From the NCBI GenBank assembly GCA_903927495.1, contig CAIYNH010001011.1:1-9954 (forward strand): DNA of 9,954 bases. The letters run 5' to 3'. The position numbers were made by a program, and so were the translations under genes. Within the stretch, counting starts at the first letter, position 1; each line of letters begins with the position of its first letter. This DNA comes from an uncultured beta proteobacterium (GTDB taxonomy: Bacteria > Pseudomonadota > Gammaproteobacteria > Burkholderiales > Burkholderiaceae_C). This document shows positions 1-6,701 of this stretch, in pieces. A model generated the notes under the pieces. The model was given only the letters and a program-made list of their open reading frames with translations. It was not told where the DNA came from and did not search any database.

Positions 1-353
1 AACGCCATCGGCAGCAACTCAAGACGCAAATCGTCCTTGATGTCGCGGGTTTCTTTTTTTCCTGGCTTACGCCCGGTAGCCGCTTCAATCTGTGCCACAC
101 GCTCCTGGGCTTTGCGGTTGACCACGGAGGCCGGCAGGGCGCGTGACTCGATCATCAGTTTCAGTAGCCATTGATTAGCCACCACTTCAAGTAGCGGGCC
201 ATTGGCCTCGCCCCGGGGTTCGATCCAGCCGATGGATTTTTCCTGGCTGGCACCACATTCCACAAAATGGCCCGCTTGCAGACAGGCTTCGATTTGCGCA
301 GCCTGGGCATCCCAGCCTGGGGCGATGTTGTACATGATCACATTTTTGAACAC
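1..353 (-). CDS. rdgC: RdgC, recombination-associated protein (5' part, cut by window edge)
   Basis: RdgC is a nucleoid-associated DNA-binding ring protein that restrains RecA filament formation. The visible 117 codons begin (V/M)FKNVIMYNIAPGW and keep family features: a GWIEPRG segment (E. coli GWVPPMG), an ALPASVVNRKAQERVAQIE helix matching the ILPSPVIKQALEAKIAKLE region, then GRKPGKKETRDIKDDL and LELLPMA(F), which lines up with LLPRAF of E. coli. The start chosen is GTG at 353-351, because CGAAGG lies 7 bases upstream and E. coli RdgC begins with the same FKN block. No ATG fits in this frame before ATG at codon 7, which would cut off the first beta strand. The C-terminal two thirds lie outside the window. 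It is transcribed divergently from the LTXXQ protein gene. Identification is by remembered similarity to E. coli RdgC and is strong. Confidence 0.88.
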   Translation of the reverse strand, partial: MFKNVIMYNIAPGWDAQAAQIEACLQAGHFVECGASQEKSIGWIEPRGEANGPLLEVVANQWLLKLMIESRALPASVVNRKAQERVAQIEAATGRKPGKKETRDIKDDLRLELLPMA

Positions 354-534
354 TGGCAGCCTTCGTAATAAATTTCAAAGGCGCCGATCATCCCATCAAA
401 ATGACCCAAAATATTTCAATTAACTTTACAAAGCTTTCAATCTTCGTCATTGCACCGATACACGGGTACAGCACACTTGCATCCACGCCGATGCCACCTT
501 TTGAGCATTGACCCCAACCCAAAGGAATCTGCTT
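354..534. promoter_or_regulatory. Divergent intergenic region between rdgC and the LTXXQ protein gene
   Basis: This AT-richer spacer must hold the promoters for both divergent genes. I see no convincing sigma70 pair. TTTACA at 425-430 is a possible -35 for the rightward gene but lacks a good -10. On the minus strand TGAAA-N5-GTAAA (439-425) resembles two half-sites of the E. coli CpxR box (GTAAA-N5-GTAAA), the first with two mismatches. CpxR controls spy and cpxP in E. coli, so the position before an LTXXQ gene is suggestive only. AAAGCTTT (430-437) is an 8-bp palindrome inside the same patch. Confidence 0.3.
521..527 (+). promoter_or_regulatory. Ribosome binding site fixing the start of the LTXXQ protein
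   Basis: AAAGGAA lies 7 bases before ATG 535. The in-frame upstream ATG at 508 has no such site and would put nine extra residues in front of a clean signal peptide, so 535 is the start. Confidence 0.75.
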
Positions 535-1077
535 ATGAAATCCAGTCTCAAACTCTCATTACTCGCCGGTCTGCTCGTTGCTGCGGGTGTCGCCTACTCA
601 CAATCGCCCATGGGCGGTGGTGCTCAATGTGACCACATGATGGGCCAGCCAGGCCCGGGCATGGGGCATCACGGCATGGGTCAGATGGATCCCGCCAAAA
701 TGCAGGCCATGATGGTAAAACGCCAAGCCGTGTTAAAGGCGCAGCTCAAGCTCACTCCCGCCCAAGAAGGTGCATGGACTACCTACACCACAGCCATGAA
801 ACCGCTGGCAGACAAAATGCTGGCGGCTCGTCCTGATCAAGCAGAATTCGCTAAATTGACCACTCCGGAGCGGATCGAGAAAATGAAAGCCTTGCGCGCC
901 CAACACCAGGGCGAGATGTCCGCCGCGATGGACAAGCATGGGGAAGCCACCAAAGCTTTTTATGCAGCCTTAACCCCCGAACAGCAGAAGATATTCGATG
1001 TTGCTGCGATGCAGGGCCAAGGCAAGGGACACGGCCATGGAGCCGGCAAGGGCCCAGCGCAAGGCCCCAAGCAGTAA
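535..1077 (+). CDS. Periplasmic Spy/CpxP-like LTXXQ-motif protein, Met/His-rich
   Basis: A 180-residue secreted protein. Residues 1-22 form a signal peptide (KSSLK, then a hydrophobic LSLLAGLLVAAGVA core), with likely cleavage after AYS. Residues 26-60 are rich in Met, His and Gly (nine Met, three His, one Cys), as in metal-binding periplasmic proteins. The mature part is helical with LTPAQ at 73-77, LTTPER at 108-113 and LTPEQ at 146-150. These are the paired LTXXQ signatures of the Spy/CpxP family, which are periplasmic chaperones or sensors of envelope and metal stress. The tail (160-180) is a Gly/Lys/His-rich, probably disordered stretch with HGH at 166-168. The gene stands alone, ends in tandem TAA TAA and is followed by a terminator-like hairpin. 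Chaperone versus metal-sensor function cannot be decided from sequence. The start at 535 is supported by the ribosome binding site and signal peptide. Confidence 0.8.
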   Translation: MKSSLKLSLLAGLLVAAGVAYSQSPMGGGAQCDHMMGQPGPGMGHHGMGQMDPAKMQAMMVKRQAVLKAQLKLTPAQEGAWTTYTTAMKPLADKMLAARPDQAEFAKLTTPERIEKMKALRAQHQGEMSAAMDKHGEATKAFYAALTPEQQKIFDVAAMQGQGKGHGHGAGKGPAQGPKQ

Positions 1078-1100
1078 TAAAGCTTGCATCGCAAGTGATC

Positions 1101-1132
1101 GGCCAAACGCGCGTAGCGCCGCTGGCCTTTTT
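1101..1132 (+). terminator. Rho-independent terminator after the LTXXQ protein gene
   Basis: GGCCA (1101-1105) pairs with TGGCC (1123-1127), and an inner GCGC/GCGC stem (1109-1112 with 1116-1119) strengthens the hairpin. TTTTTGCTTTT follows directly. It lies 23 bases after the stop codon and before the DUF2788 gene, which suggests separate transcription units. Confidence 0.6.
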
Positions 1133-1183
1133 GCTTTTATGAGGTAAGCTCAAACCATCAAAAACCCGGGCTCGGCCTGTGAC

Positions 1184-1190
1184 AAAGGAA
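1184..1190 (+). promoter_or_regulatory. Ribosome binding site of the DUF2788 gene
   Basis: AAAGGAA sits 8 bases before ATG 1199. A possible in-frame TTG at 1193 is only 2 bases from it, too close for initiation, so the ATG is used. Confidence 0.7.
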
Positions 1191-1198
1191 CCTTGAAG

Positions 1199-1411
1199 AT
1201 GTTTGGCTTTACGGAAGAACAAATTGCCGCTTTTGGCATGAGCTTTGGCGTTGGCGGTTTGATGCTCTACATGCTGTTCATCATTGGTCAACTTGCCTGG
1301 GAGTCCAAGGCTGGCAAATTTGGGTCTTTCGTTATCTTTCTTGGCTTGGCCTTTGGCATGGTGGGCTTTGTGGCGAAGTACACCATTCAATGGATCATGA
1401 ATATCAAATGA
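1199..1411 (+). CDS. Small DUF2788-family membrane protein
   Basis: A 70-residue protein starting MFGFTEEQIAAFG. It has two hydrophobic membrane segments, about residues 10-31 (MSFGVGGLMLYMLFIIGQLA region) and 41-59 (GSFVIFLGLAFGMVGFVAK region), joined by a short polar WESKAGKFG loop. From memory this matches the DUF2788 proteins common in Betaproteobacteria, which have the same length and the same loop. No function is known to me for the family. It has its own ribosome binding site, is preceded by a terminator-like hairpin and converges on the NnrU-family gene with only 38 bases between stops. The family assignment is from recall and unsearched. That it is a real small inner-membrane protein is well supported by length, topology and ribosome binding site. 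Confidence 0.72.
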   Translation: MFGFTEEQIAAFGMSFGVGGLMLYMLFIIGQLAWESKAGKFGSFVIFLGLAFGMVGFVAKYTIQWIMNIK

Positions 1412-1430
1412 TGCTCAAACCACTGCTCAC

Positions 1431-1448
1431 TCCATTTCTAGAAATGGA
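1431..1448. repeat. 18-bp perfect palindrome between convergent genes, possible bidirectional terminator
   Basis: TCCATTTCTAGAAATGGA is perfectly self-complementary and fills the short gap between the DUF2788 stop (1411) and the NnrU-family stop (1450). As RNA it could form a stem of 7-8 bp from either strand. It lacks a long downstream U-run, so intrinsic termination is uncertain. A protein-binding operator is the alternative but is less likely between two stop codons. Confidence 0.4.
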
Positions 1449-1449
1449 A

Positions 1450-2040
1450 TCAGCCCAGGGGTCGCACACCTATCAACAGCCCGTGCAACCAGAGCGTGAA
1501 AGCGATCCACAGCGCAACACCTAGAGCCACAGAGACACCGGTGCTGCCTTTGCTGACTGTCAGGTGATAGTAGGTGCCATCCGAGCGCTCACGTTGGCGT
1601 GCAACAGCCAAGCTCAGCATTGACCACACCAGGAATGCGCCAAACAGCAAGATATGCGCTGAATTGCCGTTGGTCAGCAGATGCGCCAGCGACCAAAGAA
1701 TGACTGCCCCTGCCATCGGATGCTGCACGCGCATCTTGATCCGGTTGCCTGGCACATAGGCGCTGGCCAGCAACACAAAAGCCAGCAAGGTCAGCGGCAA
1801 AGCCAGGTGCTTCATGCCTAGCGGTGGAATCCACCACTGAACCGGGCTTTGACGCGCCACCCCAAATCCCCAGACGACCAGAGCAAACCCCAGCAGTGAT
1901 GCCAGTGAATACATAGCGCGCCAGGCTGGAACACCCAGTTTTTTACGGATTTTTGTACGCCAGTCGTTGGCCACCATGCGCACGGAGTGGACACCCAAAA
2001 ATACCAGCAATCCGAAAACCAGATAGTACATTGTTGACAT
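1450..2040 (-). CDS. NnrU-family integral membrane protein
   Basis: A protein of about 196 residues that is almost entirely membrane-embedded. Hydrophobic segments lie at about 4-20, 45-62, 79-96, 110-123, 128-148 and 170-192. The LVFLGVHSVR start, the GVARQSPVQ.W.PP.G.KHL block, YVPGNRI, QHPM (106-109), the LAHLLTNG segment (118-125) and the following HILLFGAFLVW are typical of the NnrU family. The founding member is needed for denitrification gene expression in Rhodobacter, but most relatives have no known job. The family also resembles membrane methyltransferases, so enzymatic activity is possible. The start is uncertain. ATG 2040 is used here, ATG 2031 would begin MYYLVFG as in many relatives, and GTG 2055 overlaps the upstream gene by 8 bases. 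None has a strong ribosome binding site, which fits translation coupled to the cyclase gene ending at 2048. No nitrate or nitrite genes are nearby. Confidence 0.75.
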   Translation of the reverse strand: MSTMYYLVFGLLVFLGVHSVRMVANDWRTKIRKKLGVPAWRAMYSLASLLGFALVVWGFGVARQSPVQWWIPPLGMKHLALPLTLLAFVLLASAYVPGNRIKMRVQHPMAGAVILWSLAHLLTNGNSAHILLFGAFLVWSMLSLAVARQRERSDGTYYHLTVSKGSTGVSVALGVALWIAFTLWLHGLLIGVRPLG

Positions 2041-2047
2041 CTCAGGT

Positions 2048-3631
2048 TCAGGCACCGCAAACCCGATTTTTTCCAGCCCGCTTGGCCAGGTACATGGCCT
2101 GGTCAGCGCGACGAATGGCTTCTTGCCCCGATTCGTTGGTGGACAGTTGCGCGACCCCCGCGCTGAAGGTGATCAGCACCTTCTCGGTACCCGCCAGGAA
2201 AAACCGTTTGCTAAGTTCGCGCTGCAGGCGAGTCATGGCTTCAATGCCTTTTTCCAGAGGTGTATCGGGGAGCAGAATCACAAATTCTTCGCCTCCATAG
2301 CGCGCCAAAGTATCTTGCGGTCGCATCACCTCACGCGCCACGGCAGCAAGATGCGCCAGCGCCACATCGCCAGTGGCGTGACCCAGGGTGTCATTGAGTT
2401 TTTTGAAGTTGTCAATGTCCAGCAATGCGACGCACAGCGGTGTGTCTTTGCGTTTGACGTTGGAGACTTCGCGGTTGATCGCTTCGTCAAGTCCTTGCCT
2501 GTTCAGCGCCCCGGTGAGAGAGTCGTGGCGGGCCTGGGCACTGACGCGATCAAGTTCCCGGTGGAGTTTGGCCAGCTCGGCTTCGGTTTCCTCAACTTTT
2601 TTCCTCATGCCCTGCAATTCATCGCGGGCTGACTGGCTGTCGTGGGCAATGGCGCGGGTTGCACCCATCACGTTCTTGAGAACGGGTGCAATTTCGGTGA
2701 TGCTCTTGGCCTGCTCGATCAACTTGGCGTTTTCTTCCATCTGGCCATGAAATACGCTGGTGGACTCCGACATGGCGGCCAAACGCTCAACAAAGGTACC
2801 CAGCATCAGGCGCATTTCTTCCTGCGCCTGAACCGCACGCTGTTTGACTTCGGTTTGTTTGAAGATCACATCCTTGAGCCGCTGCTCCACGTCATCGAGT
2901 CGGCGCAGCGTCAGCGGCGGCACACAGACCGCCAGTAGCGCATCGACTTGGCCTTTCAGCCAAGTGTCATCCAGACTCAGGTGGCTGATGTTCTCGATGA
3001 TCAGATGCAGCAGTCGCAGCAGCATGTTTTTGATTTCTGCCTGGTCTTCCGCTGCAAATGACAAACGATGCCCATAATTTGCCAGCATCTGCTTGACTGC
3101 AAATGCATCAGCGTTAGGCAGACGCAGCGCTTTCAGCAAGATATGGGTTTGCTCCAGAAACCGTTCATCGTCCTGCCCCAGCGCTGGCAACGTGTGCTCA
3201 ATCATGCGCGCGATTTGCCCAAAAAATTCGATCGTCAAGGCGGGTGCCGTGATCACAGGCATCGCGACTATGTTTTCTGCTGGAGCTGGTTTGGCTGGCA
3301 TGTCCACCAGCTCAATCCCCGGTGCAGAAATGGGCGGCGATGCCGCCGGACTGAAGCCACCATAGGCCATCAAGGAGTTTTTAACACCGTCCCAGTTCAA
3401 CTGACTGATGGCAGACTCGAGTAGCCCGCGTTGCTTTTGCTGCCCTGGTGTTTTGGTCGGTAGGGCCAGGGCAATGTCCCGCAGTCGATCAGCGGGGAAC
3501 GCTGGCTCAATCGGGATCCCTGCAATTTCACTGTAAATGCGCTGGTAGTTTGCCGGCGTGGGTGCCAATTTGCGCAGCGTCAGTTGCTTGAGCGTTTCGC
3601 GGGCAGTTTCGAACGGTTTTTTGTCAGTCAT
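2048..3631 (-). CDS. Diguanylate cyclase with C-terminal GGDEF domain
   Basis: A 527-residue protein expected to make cyclic di-GMP from two GTP. The GGDEF domain occupies about 368-527. It has DSLTGALNR at its entry, LLDIDNFK with metal-binding Asp at about 405, the active-site GGEEF at 446-450, and an RPQD inhibitory I-site (437-440) exactly five residues before it, so product feedback is likely. A 34-residue coiled coil (333-366) rich in Glu, Lys and Arg leads into the domain and probably sets dimer geometry. The N-terminal part (ETARETLKQLTLRKLAPTPANYQRIY...) is helical with no membrane segment or signal peptide and belongs to no sensor domain I can name; a similar N-terminus occurs in other betaproteobacterial cyclases from memory. 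The enzyme is therefore likely cytoplasmic. All catalytic residues are present. It is followed after 7 bases by the NnrU-family gene, suggesting a two-gene operon. The ribosome binding site before ATG 3631 is weak. Confidence 0.88.
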   Translation of the reverse strand: MTDKKPFETARETLKQLTLRKLAPTPANYQRIYSEIAGIPIEPAFPADRLRDIALALPTKTPGQQKQRGLLESAISQLNWDGVKNSLMAYGGFSPAASPPISAPGIELVDMPAKPAPAENIVAMPVITAPALTIEFFGQIARMIEHTLPALGQDDERFLEQTHILLKALRLPNADAFAVKQMLANYGHRLSFAAEDQAEIKNMLLRLLHLIIENISHLSLDDTWLKGQVDALLAVCVPPLTLRRLDDVEQRLKDVIFKQTEVKQRAVQAQEEMRLMLGTFVERLAAMSESTSVFHGQMEENAKLIEQAKSITEIAPVLKNVMGATRAIAHDSQSARDELQGMRKKVEETEAELAKLHRELDRVSAQARHDSLTGALNRQGLDEAINREVSNVKRKDTPLCVALLDIDNFKKLNDTLGHATGDVALAHLAAVAREVMRPQDTLARYGGEEFVILLPDTPLEKGIEAMTRLQRELSKRFFLAGTEKVLITFSAGVAQLSTNESGQEAIRRADQAMYLAKRAGKNRVCGA

Positions 3632-3832
3632 CCAATTGATCCAATATGCTGGCGGTGTAGTCGTATTGCGTGTGCCTGCCGGGACGTGCCCATAGGCAGC
3701 TTTGATGAATGCGATTGCTTCGGGTGCCCATGCGATGCATTCTAGTCAACAATGCAATTCATAACGCTCGCCCTCGATGGAGTCATCCTAAAGGTGATAT
3801 CGGTAAACAGCGCCACCGTTAACATTGGCCAC
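3632..3832. promoter_or_regulatory. Divergent intergenic region between the cyclase and UPF0225 genes
   Basis: About 200 bases that should carry two outward promoters. I could not pick a convincing -35/-10 pair. GAATGC (3707-3712) is repeated in inverted form as GCATTC (3737-3742), and GCCT (3674-3677) and AGGC (3694-3697) make a second weak inverted pair. An in-frame upstream ATG at 3752 would lengthen the right-hand gene but has no ribosome binding site. Confidence 0.3.
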
Positions 3833-4240
3833 ATGAAAAAGACGACCCCTGCTCAACATACCCCCTGTCCGTGCGCAAGCGGCCTGACTTATGGCGAATG
3901 CTGTGCTCCATGGCACGCTGGTGTAGTGAGCGGGGTTCACGCAAGCACACCTGAGGCATTGATGCGCTCGCGGTACAGCGCCTACGCGCTGGGTCTGATC
4001 GACTATTTACTTGCAACCTGGCACCCGTCAACCTCGCCCGGCGAGTTGGAGTTGTCACCGGTCAAATGGCTGGGCCTTGAAGTGCGCCACGCCCAGAGCA
4101 CAGGTGACGCAGGTGTGGTCGAGTTTGTGGCGCGCTACCGAGCAGACGGTCGTGGTGTACGGCTGCATGAGATAAGCCGATTTGTACGTGAAGAGGCTCA
4201 GTGGTTCTATATTGATGGCGACATAGTGGCCCCGGACTAA
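3833..4240 (+). CDS. UPF0225 (YchJ-like) protein with N-terminal SEC-C motif
   Basis: A 135-residue protein. CPCASGLTYGECC at residues 11-23 is a SEC-C type zinc motif (CxC...CC). After it come PEALMRSRYSAY, DYLLATWHPST, WLGLEV, VEFVARYRADG, LHEISRFVRE and WFYIDGD, which are the conserved blocks of the UPF0225/YchJ family with its NTF2-like fold. The SEC-C motif of SecA binds zinc and SecB, but the role of these small proteins is unknown. ATG 3833 is preferred because the protein then begins five to ten residues before the zinc motif, as in relatives. ATG 3752 would add 27 residues without family similarity. Neither has a clear Shine-Dalgarno. It is a single gene between a divergent cyclase and the fcl-gmd cassette. 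Family assignment is strong, function unknown. Confidence 0.85.
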   Translation: MKKTTPAQHTPCPCASGLTYGECCAPWHAGVVSGVHASTPEALMRSRYSAYALGLIDYLLATWHPSTSPGELELSPVKWLGLEVRHAQSTGDAGVVEFVARYRADGRGVRLHEISRFVREEAQWFYIDGDIVAPD

Positions 4241-4437
4241 ACCGATTGATTTCCACATCCGCTGTCATATACAGAGTGTCGAACGCTAGATAGACGAGTG
4301 CTTGGGTAGTATTTAAGGTTCATCAATGGATCAACTTGGAGGCGCACTATGCGGGTATCCTAAAATCCGGGCTTGTCAGGCAACGGCTTTCGCTCACAAG
4401 CCGGCCATCAGCACAACAGACCAGGGGAATTCTAAAA
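4241..4437. promoter_or_regulatory. Leader region of the fcl-gmd cassette, with an inverted repeat
   Basis: The 197-base gap before fcl should hold its promoter. Candidate elements are TTGGAG (4336-4341) and TAAAAT (4361-4366), but their 19-base spacing is long, so this is tentative. GGCTTGT (4370-4376) and ACAAGCC (4396-4402) form a 7-bp stem with a 19-base loop just downstream, inside the likely 5' leader and 35 bases before the start codon. No terminator for the preceding gene is evident. Confidence 0.3.
4423..4428 (+). promoter_or_regulatory. Ribosome binding site that fixes the fcl start
   Basis: AGGGGA lies 9 bases before ATG 4438. The reading frame stays open upstream to a TTG at 4336, but that 34-residue extension is unlike GDP-fucose synthases, so 4438 is taken as the start. 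Confidence 0.7.
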
Positions 4438-5418
4438 ATGCCGTCAACGACTTCAGCCAAAGCCGAAAAAATATTTGTCGCGGGCCACCGCGGCATGGTT
4501 GGCTCAGCCATCGTTCGGGCGCTGCTGGCGCAGGGCGTGCCCCGCACCGACATCATCACCCGCTCCCGCACCGAGCTTGATTTGTGTAACCAAGCGGCAG
4601 TTAATGCTTTTTTTGACCAGGAACAGCCCAATCAGGTGTATCTGGCAGCCGCTAAAGTGGGTGGCATTCACGCCAATAACACCTACCCAGCGGATTTCAT
4701 CTACGACAACCTGATGGTGCAGGCCAATGTCATCCATGCAGCGCATACCCATGGCGTGCAAAAGCTGTTGTTTTTGGGTTCCAGTTGTATTTACCCGCGA
4801 ATGGCTCAGCAGCCCATGACCGAAGCAGCGCTGCTCACCGGCGCTCTGGAGCCTACCAACGAGCCCTATGCGGTGGCCAAGATAGCCGGCATCAAACTGT
4901 GTGAGAGTTACAACCGCCAATACGGGCGCGACTACCGCAGCGTCATGCCAACCAATCTGTATGGACCGGGCGACAACTACCATCCCGAAAACAGCCACGT
5001 CATTCCGGCGCTGATTCGCCGCTTTCACGAAGCCAAGACCAGCCACGCGCCGGAGGTGGTCATTTGGGGTACGGGTACCCCAAAACGTGAGTTTTTGTAC
5101 GTTGATGACATGGCTTCTGCCAGCGTATTTGTCATGCAACTGCCCGTGACTACTTACCTGGCCCACACGCAACCGATGCAAAGTCACATCAACGTCGGCT
5201 TTGGCAGCGATATCACCATCTATGAACTGGCCCACGCGGTGGGTATCGCGGTTGGTTTTCAGGGTCAAATCAAGTTTGATGCCACAAAACCAGACGGAGC
5301 CCCACGCAAATGGATGGACAGCACCCGACTGAATAGCCTGGGCTGGCAGCCGCAGGTGGGGTTGGCCCTGGGACTGAGCCATGCCTACACCGACTTTGTC
5401 AAAGCCTCAGCACATTGA
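4438..5418 (+). CDS. fcl: GDP-L-fucose synthase (epimerase/reductase)
   Basis: A 326-residue cytoplasmic short-chain dehydrogenase that performs the 3,5-epimerisation and NADPH reduction of GDP-4-keto-6-deoxymannose to GDP-L-fucose. The length fits the E. coli enzyme (321). The Rossmann fingerprint is GHRGMVG at 16-22. LAAAKVGGI and NNTYPADFI are near-identical to E. coli. Catalytic residues aligned to E. coli Ser107, Cys109, Tyr136, Lys140 and His179 are Ser115, Cys117, Tyr144, Lys148 and His187. [20 protein letters not shown] and [11 protein letters not shown] follow the family closely. The gene directly precedes gmd, 10 bases away, so the pair supplies a complete two-step pathway; the usual order elsewhere is gmd first. 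Its stop codon overlaps the gmd ribosome binding site, suggesting coupled translation. Nothing looks broken. Confidence 0.95.
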   Translation: MPSTTSAKAEKIFVAGHRGMVGSAIVRALLAQGVPRTDIITRSRTELDLCNQAAVNAFFDQEQPNQVYLAAAKVGGIHANNTYPADFIYDNLMVQANVIHAAHTHGVQKLLFLGSSCIYPRMAQQPMTEAALLTGALEPTNEPYAVAKIAGIKLCESYNRQYGRDYRSVMPTNLYGPGDNYHPENSHVIPALIRRFHEAKTSHAPEVVIWGTGTPKREFLYVDDMASASVFVMQLPVTTYLAHTQPMQSHINVGFGSDITIYELAHAVGIAVGFQGQIKFDATKPDGAPRKWMDSTRLNSLGWQPQVGLALGLSHAYTDFVKASAH

Positions 5419-5428
5419 AAGCATCACC

Positions 5429-6553
5429 ATGACAACTCAAAAAACAGCACTCATCACTGGCATTACCGGTCAGGACGGCTCTTATCTGGCCGAATTTTTA
5501 CTTGAAAAGGGTTACCGTGTGCACGGCATCAAGCGACGTGCCAGTTCCTTCAACACGGAGCGTGTGGATCATATTTACCAGGATCCGCACATCGACAACG
5601 CTTGCTTCAAATTGCACTATGGCGACTTGTCCGATACCAGCAACCTGACTCGCATCATCCAGGAAGTGCAACCAGATGAGGTCTATAACCTGGGCGCTCA
5701 AAGCCATGTGGCCGTGAGCTTTGAGAGCCCAGAGTACACCGCCGATGTCGATGGCATGGGCACTCTGCGCCTGCTTGAAGCCATCCGGATTTTGGGTTTG
5801 GAGAAAAAAACCCGCTTTTACCAGGCCAGTACCAGCGAACTCTATGGTTTGGTGCAAGAAATTCCACAACGTGAAAGCACGCCGTTTTACCCACGCAGCC
5901 CGTATGCCGTGGCCAAACTCTACGCCTACTGGATCACGGTCAACTACCGCGAAGCCTACGGCATGTACGCTTGCAACGGTATTTTGTTCAACCACGAAAG
6001 CCCGCGCCGGGGCGAAACCTTCGTCACCCGCAAGATCACCCGTGGCCTGGCCAACATTGCCCAGGGGCTCGAGCAATGCCTTTACATGGGCAATATGAGC
6101 GCTCTGCGCGACTGGGGTCACGCCAAAGACTATGTGCGCATGCAATGGATGATGCTGCAACAAGACAAACCGCAAGACTTTGTGATTGCCACTGGCGTGC
6201 AATACAGCGTGCGCCAATTCATCACCAAGGCCGCGGCCCAATTGGGTATCAGCGTGGCTTTTGAGGGTCAGGGCGAAGCCGAGCAGGCGATCGTGAAAGC
6301 CATCACCGGCGGCAATGCCCCGGCGCTCAAAGTAGGTGACGTAATCGTCAGGGTGGACCCGCGCTACTACCGTCCGACCGAAGTCGAAACTTTGCTGGGC
6401 GACCCCTCCAAAGCCAAAACTGAGCTGGGCTGGGTGCCTGAGATCACGCTCGACGAAATGGTGGCAGAGATGGTGTCCAACGATTTGCAGAAAGCCAAGC
6501 AGCACGCACTGCTCAAGCAAAACGGCTACAACGTCAGCGTGAGCGTAGAGTAA
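5429..6553 (+). CDS. gmd: GDP-mannose 4,6-dehydratase
   Basis: A 374-residue NADP-dependent dehydratase (E. coli Gmd is 373) that converts GDP-D-mannose to GDP-4-keto-6-deoxy-D-mannose, the substrate of the fcl product encoded just upstream. The nucleotide fold shows [16 protein letters not shown] (10-25) with GxxGxx[16 protein letters not shown] (36-50), [20 protein letters not shown] and [17 protein letters not shown] are signature blocks. Catalytic residues by family comparison are Thr135 and Glu137 (STSELYG) and Tyr159/Lys163 (SPYAVAK). ATG 5429 is chosen because the protein then begins [11 protein letters not shown], and GAAAG overlapping the fcl stop serves as ribosome binding site. The longer frame from 5381 overlaps fcl and adds unrelated residues. 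The GDP-4-keto-6-deoxymannose intermediate can also feed rhamnose or perosamine, but the neighbouring fcl points to fucose. Confidence 0.96.
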   Translation: MTTQKTALITGITGQDGSYLAEFLLEKGYRVHGIKRRASSFNTERVDHIYQDPHIDNACFKLHYGDLSDTSNLTRIIQEVQPDEVYNLGAQSHVAVSFESPEYTADVDGMGTLRLLEAIRILGLEKKTRFYQASTSELYGLVQEIPQRESTPFYPRSPYAVAKLYAYWITVNYREAYGMYACNGILFNHESPRRGETFVTRKITRGLANIAQGLEQCLYMGNMSALRDWGHAKDYVRMQWMMLQQDKPQDFVIATGVQYSVRQFITKAAAQLGISVAFEGQGEAEQAIVKAITGGNAPALKVGDVIVRVDPRYYRPTEVETLLGDPSKAKTELGWVPEITLDEMVAEMVSNDLQKAKQHALLKQNGYNVSVSVE

Positions 6554-6701
6554 ATTCGAATTTCGACATTTTTATGCTATAGAGTTTGTAGCATCTAATG
6601 CTTATCCAACGGCCTTGTACTGCTTAAAATCCAATAAAAATATCAGCCCTGTAAAATCGGCTTGAACCTATTGACTCATCACCCTCCCGGAGCTGGCAAT
6701 C
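6554..6701. promoter_or_regulatory. Spacer and leader between gmd and tkt
   Basis: This AT-rich 148-base gap probably holds the end of the gmd transcript and the tkt promoter. AAATTCGAATTT (6552-6563) is a palindrome overlapping the gmd stop. ATGCTA (6574-6579) and TAGCAT (6589-6594) form a 6-bp stem with a 9-base loop but no U-run after it. TTGTAC (6615-6620) with AAATAT (6638-6643) at 17 bases is a weak promoter candidate. GGAG (6689-6692) is the ribosome binding site, 9 bases before ATG 6702. Confidence 0.35.

Noticed and set aside
508..534. Upstream ATG extending the LTXXQ protein by nine residues
   Set aside because: No ribosome binding site before it, and it would bury the signal peptide start; ATG 535 has AAAGGAA at good spacing.
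851..1390. 179-residue minus-strand open frame spanning the end of the LTXXQ gene and DUF2788
   Set aside because: It crosses the terminator-like hairpin and both sense genes, has a low-complexity Arg/His/Ser-rich translation and no ribosome binding site was seen.
3702..3764. Small plus-strand frame of about 19 codons in the cyclase/UPF0225 spacer
   Set aside because: No ribosome binding site, no recognisable sequence and a length expected by chance.
3752..3832. 27-residue N-terminal extension of the UPF0225 protein
   Set aside because: The added residues do not resemble the family and sit in the divergent promoter region; ATG 3833 gives the usual protein length.
4336..4437. 34-residue N-terminal extension of GDP-fucose synthase from a TTG
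   Set aside because: Begins at a TTG, lacks family similarity and overlaps the likely promoter; AGGGGA before 4438 decides the start.
4504..5382. 292-residue open frame on the minus strand antisense to fcl
   Set aside because: It lies wholly inside fcl, whose catalytic residues are all intact, has no recognisable family and reflects codon bias of the sense gene.
5498..6520. 340-residue open frame on the minus strand antisense to gmd
   Set aside because: Entirely within gmd and without recognisable domains; a shadow of the conserved sense gene.
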